A DNA stretch of 64,000 nucleotides from Lithospermum erythrorhizon (GCA_019722365.1 JADFUC010001389.1:1-64000); one strand, 5' to 3'; counted from the stretch's first letter, positions 37,572-49,689 are shown. The notes: generated from the sequence alone by a model not told the origin. Translations and numbers: made by a program.

Positions 37572-40500
37572 GTTGGTTCTTCAAGCATATTCATTTGGAT
37601 CAATTTTATCGTCTTTCTACTAATTGGTGTCTTTCAGAATGCAATCCTGTTTATCATTAGTTTTTTTAATATTTGTATGTGTAACTTGATAACATTTGTT
37701 TTATCATGGCTATAAAACTTTATTTACATATTGGAAATTGACATTATGTCAATTATTTTGAGTTCAATTTATATTAGACCTCGGGTTAGTCTAGTGGCAA
37801 CATTTATTCTATAGGCAAACAGGACTACATGATGAGGACCTGAGAGTATACTGCTCTACAGTCGTTATTTATATGTTAAATTTTTTATGCTACCATAGTT
37901 CGGATCTGTAATTGTGGAGTTGGTGAAGAAAATAAAAAATTCTCTAAGGTGCTGCTCTTATCTATTTATTGTAATCTTGTAAATGATGTATCTAGTAAGG
38001 TTATGCTTGATGCTTGATTGCTTGAAAGTGAATAACCAGACTGGGAGAAAATGGTTATAGTATGGTTTGTGTGTATTAATGATGCCCATGTATGTCTGTG
38101 CACTCTCTTTATGTTCCATATTGATGTGTTATGTATGGTGGTTTGTGTTGAGTGGCACGTTGGTGCACAATCGTAAACATTGAATAATAATGGTCCTACG
38201 TATATGTGTGATGATCAAATCAAATCAAAGTACCAAACCAAGTCTTATGCCATGAAATGGGATGTCTATATTAATACACCATCTCCATTCAATTCTATGT
38301 TTGGTCATTTCCTTCGTTAAGCCCATAGGATTATAAGAGAGTAGAGTTTTCTGGATTATTGAGTTATGATATACGAGTATTTGAAAATTTGATAAATAGT
38401 TGTGTTATGCATGATTACATACTACTTAATCTGATTTTTGACCATGTTGAAAATGCAACTAAGGTCTGATGTCGGTAGGGAGCTTCTAGTAAAACTCCGT
38501 AGACTCTGTTGCCCTTAGTCATGCTATAGGGTAGAAAGAAGACTGTTTTAGTTTACAAACATAATGAACTAAGTAATGAGAACATCGAATGACCTAGTGA
38601 TTAGGAGTCCTTCCAGTGACTCTTTTAGTCTACCGAAGGTTCAACCTGAGGAAAAAATCACATATTTGTGTTTCGTTTATAGAATTGGGTCAAGATCTGA
38701 CCACTCATTGACCTCTGATTCCATTTTCGTGATTAGGTGATAGAAGTTAAATTAACATTACAATTCTATAGCATACAATTTCATAAATTCCAACTCTTTT
38801 ATATATGTAAGTTATAAAATAGAGAAAATTTACTTATGTATCTCATAAAACATGATTATTCAAATGATTGTTCACTAAGGGAAGTTAAAATCTATATCTG
38901 TTTTGTTTAATTGTATATTTGTATACTGGAAGAATTACATTCAGTTTCACAATGAATCTTTTCTTTTTAATCATTTCTCTTAGAACATAACTATATGTTT
39001 TCTAACCTTGTAAAAAATTGTTCAGCTTTGACTAAAACACCACACAGAAATCAACAGTCATGGGACTGATACAGCATGAAAATAAATCATCTAGGTCTCT
39101 AAGAGATGCATTTATCCTTTATTTTTGTTCTCCCTGAACATGCAGAGTCCAATTCAGAAAATTACTCGTCTGCTAGTTATTCTTTATAGATAATAACATG
39201 TGTATCACCTCATAAAAGTGCATAAACATAGTATTGGAATGCTAAACTTCTTACTTGGAGTTTGAGCTAATATATTTAGACTTAAAATTGGTTTTTAATG
39301 GTAAACGATTTTCTTACCCAAAAAAAGATTAAAGATTTTTAATTGAAATCCAATTCTTATTTTGTACCCCCAACTACAGATTGCTGGAACTTGGGGTACC
39401 AATTCTTATGAGTTGGTATTGTCCCATCTTTATGGAACGTGCATAAATTTATGTATAACCTATTATGTGCCCAAATTATGTTAACAAAATATGCATTTTA
39501 CGTATAACTGGTACTACAATGTGTATATTTGTACATTTAATATCAGTATACGTGTATTATTTTACTTGAATGTAACTTATTTGCTAAAATGTGTACATGT
39601 GATACTCTTCAACTAAACCGAGGAGATACTAGAATTGTGCTCGATGAAAAATTAACATTCATTCTAAAGGTTGTGTGTTCATATATATTGATATTATATT
39701 TCCATGTAGATTTATTGATTATTTTTAGACTCCTGATGCAGATGTCATTACAATCCTCCTTATTCTATCTGATCATGAAATACTAATCACCATCCTTGTT
39801 AATTGGATAAGGCTAATAGATGCCCTAGAGATGATGAAGCAAGGCGTGATGCGACTCCTTGTTCCCAAAAGCACAGTTTGGAGAGGCATGAGCAAGAGAT
39901 TCTCAGTTCTTTACAATGGAAAGTGGCTGAAGAATGCTGATGGTAGTAATTCTCTTCTCCCTGTTAATTTCCCATCTTCATCTGCCACTACTACTATTCC
40001 GGACAAATTCCATTGTTTGTCACGGGAAGATGTTATACGCTTTCTGATTGGTTGGTTGGGTGCCTTAGCCCCTTTGCCTCTTTCTTCAATCTCCTCTCTT
40101 GAAGCAATCAACCCAAATTACTGTTTTGTTGAAGCAACCTGCCCAGCAGTGGATGCAGCTCAAAAACTTCCATTGGATCCATGTGCAATTGCTGTGGTGG
40201 AAACAATTCCAAATGATCAGCATAAAATTATAGGTGAGATCTCAGCCTGCAAACTTTGGAAATGTGATTACTTGGCTGCGGGATGGGCCTTGGCCAATCT
40301 TTCAGCTGGGCAATTTGTCATGGGAGTCGAGGACACTGATAGTTCCGTATCTCTACCTAATTTCTCTTTTGGCACCATGGCTGGGAACACTACTTCGGCA
40401 AATGGAGGGGGATCCAACAGGCCAAGGAGATTTAGTAGTAGCAGAAGTGTAGGGTTTTATAGCAATTCTGCAAACCCAACATGTGGTGTGGGTAGGAGTA

Positions 40501-40700
40501 TGTATAGAGGTAGAAGTTCACCTTTGACATGCAGAGAGACAAGTTCCATGGCTGCTGTCATGGCCCAGATGCTCTCTCATCGTGCGACTCATGTGTGGGT
40601 GACGGAAGCTGATAACGATGATACCTTGGTCGGCGTGGTAAGTTATGTTGATATATTGGGTGCTGTGACCAGACAACCTTCTTCTAGTCGTGATGCCTAA
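37222..40700 (+). CDS. CBSX6: CBS domain-containing protein CBSX6-like, two coding exons
   Basis: Coding parts are 37222-37571 and 39812-40700. The intron (37572-39811) has a GT donor after ACCAG and an AG acceptor in GGATAAG. Joining them restores an arginine codon (AG+G) and a continuous frame of 412 residues. The order and wording of blocks (VGDLTVGKPE, EMRQQRFVGIL, SLDIVAFLA, LVPKS.VWRGMSKRF, CLSREDVIRFLIG, GEISA.KLWKCDYLAA, LSHRATHVWVTEAD) match what I know of plant CBSX6, which is about 425 residues in Arabidopsis. CBS segments lie in about residues 10-145 and at the C-terminus (373-402). A serine- and arginine-rich stretch at about 320-362 separates them. CBS pairs in general bind adenosyl nucleotides; the precise role of CBSX6 is not established. 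No signal peptide or membrane segment is evident. The reading frame is intact, unlike everything around it. Confidence 0.93.
37777..37875 (+). mobile_element. Possible SINE fragment in intron
   Basis: TTAGTCTAGTGG (37786-37797) fits the RNA polymerase III A box (TRGYNNARNNG). GAGGACCTGAG about 40 bp on could be the flank of a degraded B box. The phrase order resembles plant tRNA-derived SINEs. The B box itself is not clear. Confidence 0.35.
38585..38770 (+). mobile_element. Possible second SINE fragment in intron
   Basis: An A-box-like TGACCTAGTGA (38590-38600) and a B-box-like AGGTTCAACCT (38637-38647) stand about 40 bp apart, as in tRNA-derived SINEs. The following 120 bp show no clear tail repeat. 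Confidence 0.4.
39812..40700 (+). CDS. CBSX6: CBSX6-like exon 2 (coding)
   Basis: It begins by completing the arginine codon, then LIDALEMMKQGVMRLLVPKS. It encodes residues 118-412 and stops at TAA 40698-40700. The last CBS segment (HVWVTEADNDD..LVGVVSYVDIL) lies at residues 373-402, leaving a ten-residue tail, shorter than my recollection of the Arabidopsis protein. No indel relative to the family is visible. Confidence 0.92.
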
Positions 40701-41462
40701 TAACGCAACTCCTGGACAAGTGAAACTTTCATCTCTGTGGGGATTTCGATCATATTGACTAATACTTGTGAATTTTCTCTCCATCTGCCAGTTGCAAGGA
40801 TGACTAATTTGTTTATTACTGGATCTTATTGTATTCTTGGTGTTGCACGATGTACGTCACGGAAGTTTTTTTTGTAAGTATCTGTTGATCAACAGACTTG
40901 TATAATAACGAAGTGTTCTGTTGCAGAATAATATTTCGAAAAGATATAAGAGTAAGTGTTGTGTTGCACGGAATAATATTTCGAAAAGATATAAGAGTAA
41001 TTATTTGAAATATCATTTACCTTTCAAAAAATGTTGATTAAATCACTTAAGTTTAAAATGTATACTTTTAATCACTAACGTTAGAAAATTATCCTAGTGG
41101 ATTATTTCCGTGCAAATTTGTAGTCAAGAAGGTAAATCTGTTAGTTTAAACACATTTCTCACCTTTTAAAACATATTTTTTGTGATATATAAACTTATTG
41201 GTTATTTCTAGCCATTACTGTCAGCCTCAGATACAAGGCTTTTAATGGCTCATACAGATCCTGCATTTATTTTTATTAGTTCCAAGACTTCTCTAAACTA
41301 TTTCCTGGCCACCCCCCAAACTATTTTTATTAGTTTTAAAAGACTTCTCGACTCCCATACACCTAATTTTCACAGCCGAAACGACTATATTACCCCTTTT
41401 AAAAATACAATAAAGCTCACAAAGAAATGGCTATTTTATCCGTAACACTCAAAGATAGCAAG
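40701..41462 (+). other. 3' flank of CBSX6-like gene
   Basis: It holds the likely 3' UTR. No clean AATAAA is placed well, and AATAAT-type signals occur near 40905 and 40930. A two-copy tandem repeat is at 40919-41001. The rest is AT-rich without coding signal. Confidence 0.5.
40919..41001 (+). repeat. Two-copy tandem repeat, about 42 bp unit
   Basis: GAATAATATTTCGAAAAGAT and ATAAGAGTAA recur after about 42-43 bp, each preceded by TGTTGCA. The copies are nearly identical, so the duplication is recent. It lies about 220 bp past the CBSX6-like stop. Confidence 0.9.
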
Positions 41463-44130
41463 TAGGGTGCGATCGACTCTGATTAGTAAAAATCCGAAAC
41501 CGATTTCGATATTTTGAAAAGCGTAGGGCCTGGTTCAAGTATCCAACTGGCCGGGACTTTATTTCCTGATATACCGATTTTGACCCACTTTATTGGCCCC
41601 GAATTTTTATTATACTCATGCATTTTTATTTACTGCATTTTTATTAGATTCGCATTTTATTTCTTATTTATTTCGTGGCTTCTGCTGTAATTTTTCAATC
41701 TATATACACATTTACAATAAAAATAATGATAAACTCCAAAAAGTTCAAAATAACATAATAAAATTCAAAAACTCCAAATATATAAAAAACACGAATAATA
41801 ATGTAAGCTTCAAACGTCCAAATACTAATAATAAAGTCTAAATGTCCAAATACGTTAATAATAATAAGTTCAATCGGTCTAAAATCCAAGATATTAATAA
41901 ATCTAAAATGTCCAAAAATACAAGAAAATATCGAAATATATCGATATATTCTAAACACAATTCCTCAATAAGCATCTAAAAATAAGATTCACCTATATAC
42001 AAAAATTAAATAAATCTATTAGTGTTAAATATAAAATATAAAAGAAAAAAAAAATACATAATTATGTGCTAATAACGATATAAAATATGCCCATACAAAT
42101 CCATCTTCCATATCAATACATCACAAAGCATAACTCTCAAGTTAGTTTTCAAAAGTAGAACGCACGTCTTACAAAATAAAATAGATATATTAGTGTTAAA
42201 TATAAAAGTGTGTTAAAAAAAAATACATAATAATTGTGTTAATACTAATATGAAATTATGAATATACCATATGAAGTTTTCAAACTTCTCAACATCTCCA
42301 TGGTAGTCTTCAATCGATCTCTGGCTATCCTTAGCTTTTAACCAACTTTGAGCACACATAAAGATTTCGACTGCTGTTTCAAAGAACTTCTATACCTATT
42401 CAAAACTCTACCACTCCTCGCGCTAAACGCTGTTCTGTAGCTAAATCAGAGAAACCTAATAGTTTAAAATATCTCTAGCAATCTTTAGACAAAATGGCAC
42501 ATCTCAGAATTTATTTTCCACCATTCTGAATGTTCAAAGCTCCAAATTTTCTCACAAGGCTCACTCAAATATCAATAATCTACATTTACTCTCCAACGCA
42601 TTCCTCCACATCTAATTCCATTCAAATTGTAATCCATCTCTCTTCCCAATTTGTTGATCTCTTCATTATCAACATTGTAATTGTAATTTTCATTGACTAC
42701 TTGTGAGGCATATCGATCCATGTATTCTCGATACAAGACTTCTAATTCCAATTTGATTTTGTCAACCATCGGGCTTATCTCTTTCACTAATCATTCTTAT
42801 AGTATTCTCACCATATAACTTTTAGCTAAAATCTCGTGGTGCATTTAAACTTATATCTAGGACTGAAGATAATCGCTGATAAGCACTAGATTGTTCCTAA
42901 CACTAAGATTAATCCAATACTTATCAAATTTCAATTCTCTATATTGTCACCATTTTCTTCAAAAACAAGATCATCACTACTTTGCGCCTTCTTATTTCAT
43001 ATACATCATAACAATTCTGTTCAAAGAACGAGGAAGACGGACAAAATTACAAACTTAAAATGCTAAAGTAGACTCATAGAACAAACCTAGAAAACTCGAT
43101 ACAAGACGTGACAAAAATTACAAACTGTTAAAAATGCTAAAGTAGACTCATGTAACAAACCTAGAAACTTGACAAACGCTCAACCTTTAGCCAATCACTA
43201 CTGTGAGGTGCATCTAGAGGAACATTTTGTTCTTCAAAGTTTTGAAATAACTACAATAACCAGCATCTTTCCTCCTCAACTCCTATTGAAAGCTTTTGAT
43301 ACTTAATTGCTATTTCAAGCATCAAGAACGCCGAATTCCACGTGCTTTACATCAAGACAACCCCCCTTCCTACACTCAATTTCCAAGGCAACACATTCTC
43401 AAACAATTTACCCTTCGAGGAGATGACTCCTACAAACTTCATAGCACATCTTATCTTCAAGATCAAGCAGTGCTCTTTCAAACCTTCTCTTTAACAACGA
43501 GGTTAAGAATACGAAAGCAAGACATCCGATACGCAAAGATTTATTATTCACAACATTCTCCCGCCACCACCTTTGTTTCAAGCACTATAGCTCCACTATT
43601 TAAAGGATGCATTATCAATGCCATCAAGTTAGAATCTTATCAAACCCCCATTCATTCAAACAAGTCTCAATAGCCTTCCCTATTATTTCACCTTTATGAC
43701 TTTCAATCAAAGAAAAGTTCAAGATTTTTTTCTTAAGGTTCCAATTATCATCAATATAATGAGCAGTCAAAACCAAGTAACTAATATTCAATCAAGTCCA
43801 ACCATCCTAGCTACACAACCTCCGAGTATTTACAACTTTTCAACACATGCTTTTCTTTTTCATACAATCTAAAACAACCGCTGAAGAATGCATCTCTACG
43901 AGGGAAGTATATAAATCCCAGCTCTAATAGTCCAACAAACTCCCTAAATCCTTCTCCCTTCAATAAAATTAAATGATTACTCATCAACTATACGATATTA
44001 GATGTTAATCCCTAAGTTTCCGAATATCAATGTGGCTTTAGTCTTTGTACTAACTATGGCATCTAGATCCATCACTTCGGTTTAGCACATAAAATCATGA
44101 ATTTTGATTTTTATCTTTACGCTTAACAAT
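41463..44130 (-). mobile_element. hAT transposon remnant
   Basis: The minus-strand transposase pseudogene (about 42290-44000) is followed at its 3' side by AT-rich DNA with a direct repeat (42007-42060 and 42183-42240). A terminus-like TAGGGTGCGATCG...CCGAAACCGAT sits at 41463-41510. Such CCGAAACCGAT-type subterminal sequence is typical of Ac-like hAT ends. The other terminus is not seen and was probably lost where family B LTR sequence begins near 44140. Confidence 0.55.
42290..44000 (-). pseudogene. hAT transposase pseudogene (RICESLEEPER/Ac-like)
   Basis: Reading the minus strand from right to left: a GFREF segment and PRRDAFFSGCFRLYEKEK-type block near 43850-43980; a TAHYIDDNWNLKKKILNFS block then GEIIGKAIETCLNEWGFDKI (about 43635-43790), the start of the RNase H-like core; an RCLAFVF-type block that corresponds to RCxAHxLNL (about 43500-43530); KFDKYW at 42914-42931; KIKLELEVLYREYMDRYAS at about 42700-42765; EWWK.N then ARDIL (42470-42530); and AFSARSGRVLNRYRSSL (42370-42440), the C-terminal dimerisation signature. 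Frames change and stops intervene, so it is dead. The N-terminal BED zinc finger was not seen. This is domesticated-looking only in family name, as CBSX6 nearby is unrelated. Confidence 0.8.
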
Positions 44131-44139
44131 GTTCTTATT

Positions 44140-44752
44140 CCACGGAGTCGACGGACACCTTGCGGATATGATTATTTAAATATCCGGGGCTTCCATGTTT
44201 ATTAGTATCACCGCATAAGTTTTTGGCAACGCAAACATCTTAATTAATGTATTTTAATTATATGACGGTCGACGCAAAATCACCCGCTTGTAAATCAAGA
44301 GAACCCGGGTAGTTCGATAAAGTAAAATAGCCGAAAGCTCAAAAACGTTTGCTGCCAAAATTGAACCATCGTGGCATTATCAAACAACCAAAATACCATT
44401 TCATAAAAATTTCCAAAACCAAGATATCTATGAAACAGCATTAAATTTCAACACTCAAAATCAAATACGAAATTTGAGTACATAAGAAAAATGAATGAGA
44501 ACAAATGATGACTGCTGAGGATCCTAGCCACCCGTCTCTCACCTAAGTAAAATCACCGGATACTCACGAACTCAACCGCCTCACCAGGCAATCTGGCTAA
44601 CCGAGGTCGGGCGGGTAAAATGCCAGCCTTAGCGGAACGTATCACCCGATGGTAACTTACCCACATCCAACGATATACACGTGAGACAAAAAACATACGA
44701 TGAAAGTATACGTATATATAAGGTAAAGAAAAATAAACTAAGTACTCATAGC
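44140..44752 (-). repeat. Family B LTR, left fragment of a split copy
   Basis: It aligns with 30325-30885 in the same orientation, including GACTGCTGAGGATCCTAGCC (44511-44530), CGTCTCTCACCTAAGTAA and GGTAACTTACCCACATCC. It ends abruptly at 44752, where a plus-strand Tekay LTR starts. Its other half is at 62885-63958. The middle 0.8 kb of the LTR is missing. Confidence 0.75.
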
Positions 44753-47091
44753 GTAATAACCTGCCCAAGTTAATTTCGATAATAATCTTTAATTCGTAAA
44801 ATTTATTTGGAGCCTGCACTACATTTATAATTTAAGAAGAGTAAATTTGATAATTCGAGCTAGTTATCATGTCGTCGATAACTCGATTCGGCTGATTCGG
44901 CACAAACTCCTCACAGCCTTTTTAAGTGACTAAGAGTTAAGAGAACTCATCATCCATCCTTATCATCAAAACACAAAATATCTTTCTCCATCCTTAAGCC
45001 TCGTCGAGATCCTCGGGAGCACCAAACCCAAAAAATTTTTTCTTCTATTTCTTCACTTTGTCATAATAGCATCCTCAAGTTGGATTGTTAAGCACTTCCC
45101 AACATCTTTCCCAACAAATTTGAGGTATGAACATAGAGTTTCTGCTGATTAGAGGTTTGATCTTTGCTGACTTTTGACATAACTCAATTTTATGTTGTTT
45201 CTAAGTTCAAGTATGGATGCTAGTGATGTATAGCGATGAATTCAATGATTTATGTCAATGTGATGTTATGGTCAGTTGACTTTTCAGGTTTCTCGCTGAC
45301 TTTTCTCGGTGATATTTCTTTATAAGACTTTAAAATGTGCAGAGTTTAATCAGGGACCTTATTGTAGTTATCATGGTGTTAAAAATTGTGATTTAAAAGG
45401 ATTAAAGGAGCAGTCAAAAGTGCATTTGTAAGTCGAAGTTATAATTGATATTTTGGAGATAGTTGTTACTCATGGATTCGGTGGTTAAATATAATGACTT
45501 ATAATTCGAGATGAAATGTTAAAGTGATAAGGTGGAATTTTAGCGAAACCAATCGGGGTCGCTATTCGACGGATTATTAATTCGTTGTTTTAACTGGTTA
45601 TTTTGTGACCGTTTTGGAAATAGTTCCACTAAGAGTCAGGTAGAGCGTTTCTAAAACGCAAGTAAGGTGAAGAGGTATGATTATGTGAATAGTATACGTT
45701 TCTTTTGTAGTATTATTATGTGTGTATGATTTTGTGAGAAATTATATACATGTAATTTGTCAGACGGACATGCTATGGATTCATTCCCAGGTGAGCCTCG
45801 ATATGATTATGTGATTATATTCTCCTGGCACAAGATTGCTTCGGTAAAAGAATAGCTTCTGAATCCCAACTTATATTTCGATTTTTGTGGCCTCTGGCCG
45901 GCATCAATGCTTATTTCCGCGGGCCTCACGGCACTTTGGTATTGCCCTGCGGCCTTGCCGGCGGTCAATGATTTTACTTATCATGGGATGTTTTAAAATA
46001 AAAGCTTTAATATCAAGGCTTGGGAGCAGCAGTGCCTGGTTGAGCTATGCATGACTTCGGTTTCTCGAGTTATCGTGATACGACCCTACAAATTGACATG
46101 GTTAAAGCGACTCCTCCTTCCTCAGGATATGACGCTATTGGCCTTTATACTTAGTGTATAAGCTGCGCGTGTCTTTATACTTAGTGTATAAGTGCGGCTC
46201 TTGCCTTATACTTTGTGTATAAGGTGGTTTGGCCTTATACTTCGGTATAAGTGCGTGTGATTATCGATCGTCCATTCCTCGCAGTGTAGACGGATCGAGC
46301 ATACGCAGACAATAGAGGTCAAGTATGGGCCGTGGGGGATACGAGATGATGGTTTGATGAATTGTGAGTTATAATCGTTGTCGAGTTTCTTGAGTTCTCT
46401 CTCGTGATCAGGTTTTACTAAAATTTTCTATTATATCTCCATGATGCTTGAGACTTTCTTTGGAATTATGTCAGATGACCTTATTAAAGTAGTCCGAGAT
46501 ATATATATATGTCTTATTCATATTTGAGTATTATAATAATTGACTGCCCCGGCTCAAGATTAAGTTTAAGTTTCCCCTCGTGTTGTTGTTCACCGAAAGC
46601 TTCGCCTTTATACCCTTTTTGCTTTGGGCGGCATTTCATTCCAGGCTACTGGACAGACGGGCTACTGAGCCAGTGAGGCCGCTGAGAGTTTGCTCCGAGT
46701 GGCTAGTGGAAAGATCGGGTGGTCGAGGATCCTCACACACCTTGGCTTTGACGCTATTACCAACCGATTTTGATTGTTGTATTTTCTTTTCAAACTTTAG
46801 ACTCGGTTTTGAAATTATTTTGTATTCTCAATGCAAAGAGATTTATTTTCCGCTGTAGCCTCGCCGCATTACCGCTCTTTCAGATATGTCAGGTATATAT
46901 ATATATATACGGGTCAAGTTGGTTGGGATATCACCTCATGGAATGTAAATTTTAAAACTGCTTTTGATCGGTAGTTTAATTTGTAACAAAATTTTGACTT
47001 AAACTTTTAACCGAAGTCGCCCATCGGCTCGTGACTCGCGTTCGGATTATACGATTCTCACCTCAGGCGGCCGACCAAAGTGGTCGCTATA
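44753..47091 (+). repeat. Tekay element B, 5' LTR
   Basis: It starts GTAATAACCTGCCC and, read in reverse, aligns with the LTRs at 17566-20047 and 24848-27354. For example, CCTCAGGCGGCCGACC (47061-47076) mirrors GTCGGCCGCCTGAGG near 17582. Internal features: a TTGACTTTT cluster (45270-45305) and a hairpin array (46143-46255). The 92-codon open frame at 46580-46858 is not a recognisable protein. Confidence 0.8.
46143..46255. repeat. Tandem hairpin array in Tekay LTR, 4 units
   Basis: Units such as CTTTATACTTAGTGTATAAG and CCTTATACTTTGTGTATAAGG, the reverse complement form of the array in element A. TTATAC and GTATAA flank 4-5 loop bases in each unit. Confidence 0.88.
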
Positions 47092-47106
47092 CCTTGTATC
47101 GTGAGC
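47092..47106 (+). other. Degenerate primer-binding site (Tekay B)
   Basis: CCTTGTATCGTGAGC follows the LTR end GGTCGCTATA and is then followed by TTAGGCTC. Element A reads TTTGGTATCGAGCTTAGG at the same place, so this is the same site with indels. Confidence 0.55.
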
Positions 47107-48635
47107 TTAGGCTCTTTATTACCGAGTTATCCGTGTCGTCAGACAGCCGACTTGTTTTCCTCGAAAGCACCAAGTAGTAGTGTCTTTTGTTAAAAAATCC
47201 GAGTTTTTTCGTTGCATGTATCAAGGCCGACCAGCCAAGTACCTGCAGTAACACGCTAAGTGGGCAGAAATGAAAGCGCCAGGGTGCGCCAGTTATGAGT
47301 CGAAATGGGTGGTATAAATCGCTGCATTTAGTACATCAGTTAAGGCCCCGAGGCGCATCTTCCCGAGCATGTCATGGCGGGGAGGCAGACTCGTGAGAGT
47401 GTAAAATGTCAGTGGCCGAAAGCAAAGCAGCAGGCCCACCTGCAGTGCAGCTGCTTGGACCGGTTTACAGGATTCTCCGGGTTTCCGGGGTTCGCCAGAG
47501 TGCGCTATTGAAGTTCATCCGATACGAAGTCCATTTTTACCCGAGCCGGGATTGCGGGGCGGCATGCAGAGTGAAGTTTTCTTTACTTATAGACTTCACG
47601 AGAGTGCCTCGGTGACTCTCATGGAGAACCCGAGCCGCCTTTGACCGCGGCAGGAGATCATGTTTCGATCGATGAGCCGAGCTTTTCCTCGAGAATTATC
47701 GCTGAGACCCAAGCATGGCGGCCTCGAGTAGAGAGTCGATTTCCGCCGACGCAGGTTCGAGGTTGGGCCGGAGGAGTACGGCATACTGAGCGAGCATGCG
47801 CCGACTTCTTCCTCGATGTTTATCCGCAGCAAGAGATCACCAGGTTCGTGGACGGGCCGACGCGAGTACGCCACGAGATCTCACCGATGGTTTTATCACA
47901 TGCCGCGAGGAATACCGCCCAAGATGGAAATGGTTAAAGGTACTCAGAGCGAGCCGGACGGAGCAGGAGTCAAATGATCCGAGACTTTAGTTTCGCAGCC
48001 TACTACCTCTAGGTCTGTGAGAGGAACACCTGACCAGCCAGAGTCGCCTCAGCGTAGTTACTTCAAAGGTTCTGGCAGCTCTCGCCTGAGTTATTCCACC
48101 GCTCTTCTGCACGCTGGCGCCGCAAGATCCGGCGGGGTCCAGAGTCTCCGGGGTCCAAAAGAGTATCCGTTGTTACCGTCATGTCGACGGGACACAGCAA
48201 AGCTAGGATTGCCGAGAGGGGTGGTCATATGCTATCGACGCCACAAATAGATATTTGGCGGCGATCGGGCCCTGCCTTCCCGTAAGTAGGGGGATGCTGC
48301 CAAGATTAAAGACTCGGGGCCTGGGCCGCCAGAAGTGTGACGTGAGTCGCGCGGCCGATTCACGGCCAAGGAGGCCTGGGATATGAGTCGAGGACTCGAG
48401 GAGTCATTGCGGGTAAAATGCTCCGAAGCTTTAGGTCAAGTCGAGCTTTATCTATGCCCTTACTCATCAGAGGCAATGATACCCCTCAGAATAAAGCATG
48501 CACATTATTTCTCAAGGAGCATTGAGGCTACGCGTTGTTTTGACTGGGGTTACGATTCTTTTGTTTCTCGTAGTTCTATTTCTACATTATCTCGTATGTC
48601 GCGCGCTTCTTGCCTATTCCACTCGAGATTATGAC
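47107..48635 (+). pseudogene. Tekay element B gag remnant
   Basis: GC-rich decayed coding DNA between the primer site and the Copia insertion. Short open frames (47406, 47641, 47796, 48017, 48383) are pieces of it in different frames, and none shows a complete motif. Its place, its length of about 1.5 kb and its GC content match the gag region of element A (23500-24800). The Copia element inserted at its 3' end, just before the protease. Confidence 0.6.
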
Positions 48636-49624
48636 TGTTGGAAATCAATGAGAATTTAATTCCCATTTATTACGCCCACAAGGAGCATCATGTATCAATT
48701 CATTTACTAAATGGGTTAAACGTGATTATTTAACTTAGTGTTCAACTTAGTAATCGTGATATTACTAGCTGGTTCTTTTATAATTTAAGGCGGTGCCATT
48801 GCTGATCTTAGCTCATTAATCAAGTTATAATGATGCGTAATCGTCAATTATTATTATTATACAATCCTACTATTATCTCGAGCCTAGAAGCGTCGCTACT
48901 ATTGCCAAAGGACGCTGAAGTTATATTTCATGTATGAAATTAAAGAGAATCAGAGTAATCGGAAATGTATTTCTCAATTACAAGGGTTCTTAAGCATTTT
49001 ATGTAAAATATCGGACAACAAATAGAAATCAATTAAATAGTTATTTAATTGGTTCGAGTAATTTTAGTATTTATTAATAACTTGAAAGATTATCGATATC
49101 AATCATTAATATTTAATTGCTAATTAAATAGTTCAACTTTATTAGCAACTCATTAGTGTCTTAACGAACTAATAGAAGTTAACGAGTCAAGCTAATACTT
49201 ATTGCTTATCGGGCTTGTTTTTAATCCCAAATTTATATAAGAAAAACTTTAGGGTTTTATGACATAAGTTTTAGAAAGCTTTTTCATCAAAAACCTAAAG
49301 TAGCCGCTTCATTTAAAATTTCCTCAAGAATTTTCGGGTTTTGTTTTTTGTTCATCCTTGTTTACTAGCATAAATCGGTTCTTGATTCAACCTCTCCCGA
49401 CGCTGATCAACTAGAGATATCATACGATTGATATCACAATGCGGAGTCAAGCGGACGTGCCAAATCTAAAAAGCTGCCATGGTTTTTGGTTCAATTTACC
49501 TGGCCGCATCAAGTACTGCTCATATTACAATTTATATGTTTTTGTACAATAACGTAGTAAGCACTTTAAGATCCTCGAATTATGATTTGTATTTATACTC
49601 ATATATCCATAAGATTTTCCATCA
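48636..49624 (+). repeat. Copia element 2, 5' LTR (989 bp)
   Basis: It starts TGTTGGAAATCAATGAGAAT and ends TTTTCCATCA. It aligns throughout with 59107-60115; for example ATATTTCATGTATGAAATTAAAGAGAA and the AATTAAATAGTTATTTAATTGG palindrome are in both. The divergence is dominated by small indels. Confidence 0.85.
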
Positions 49625-49689
49625 AATGTGTGATCATTTGAGCCAAATTAAAGTTTCTGGGACCGCCATCAACCTCAGATAATCGTAGT

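Larger units (their letters stand above)
37572..39811 (+). other. CBSX6-like intron, 2240 bp
   Basis: GT..AG borders fix the frame exactly. The intron is AT-rich. It contains two possible tRNA-derived SINE pieces (37777-37875 and 38585-38770) and otherwise nothing I recognise. An open frame at 39589-39786 just upstream of exon 2 lacks any CBSX similarity and is out of the joined frame. Confidence 0.85.

Noticed and set aside
39589..39786. 65-codon open frame ending just before exon 2
   Set aside because: It lies within the intron, its frame does not join exon 2, and it shows no CBSX similarity.
47406..48634. Several GC-rich open frames that look gene-like
   Set aside because: They are fragments of the Tekay B gag in different frames; position and composition match the gag of element A.
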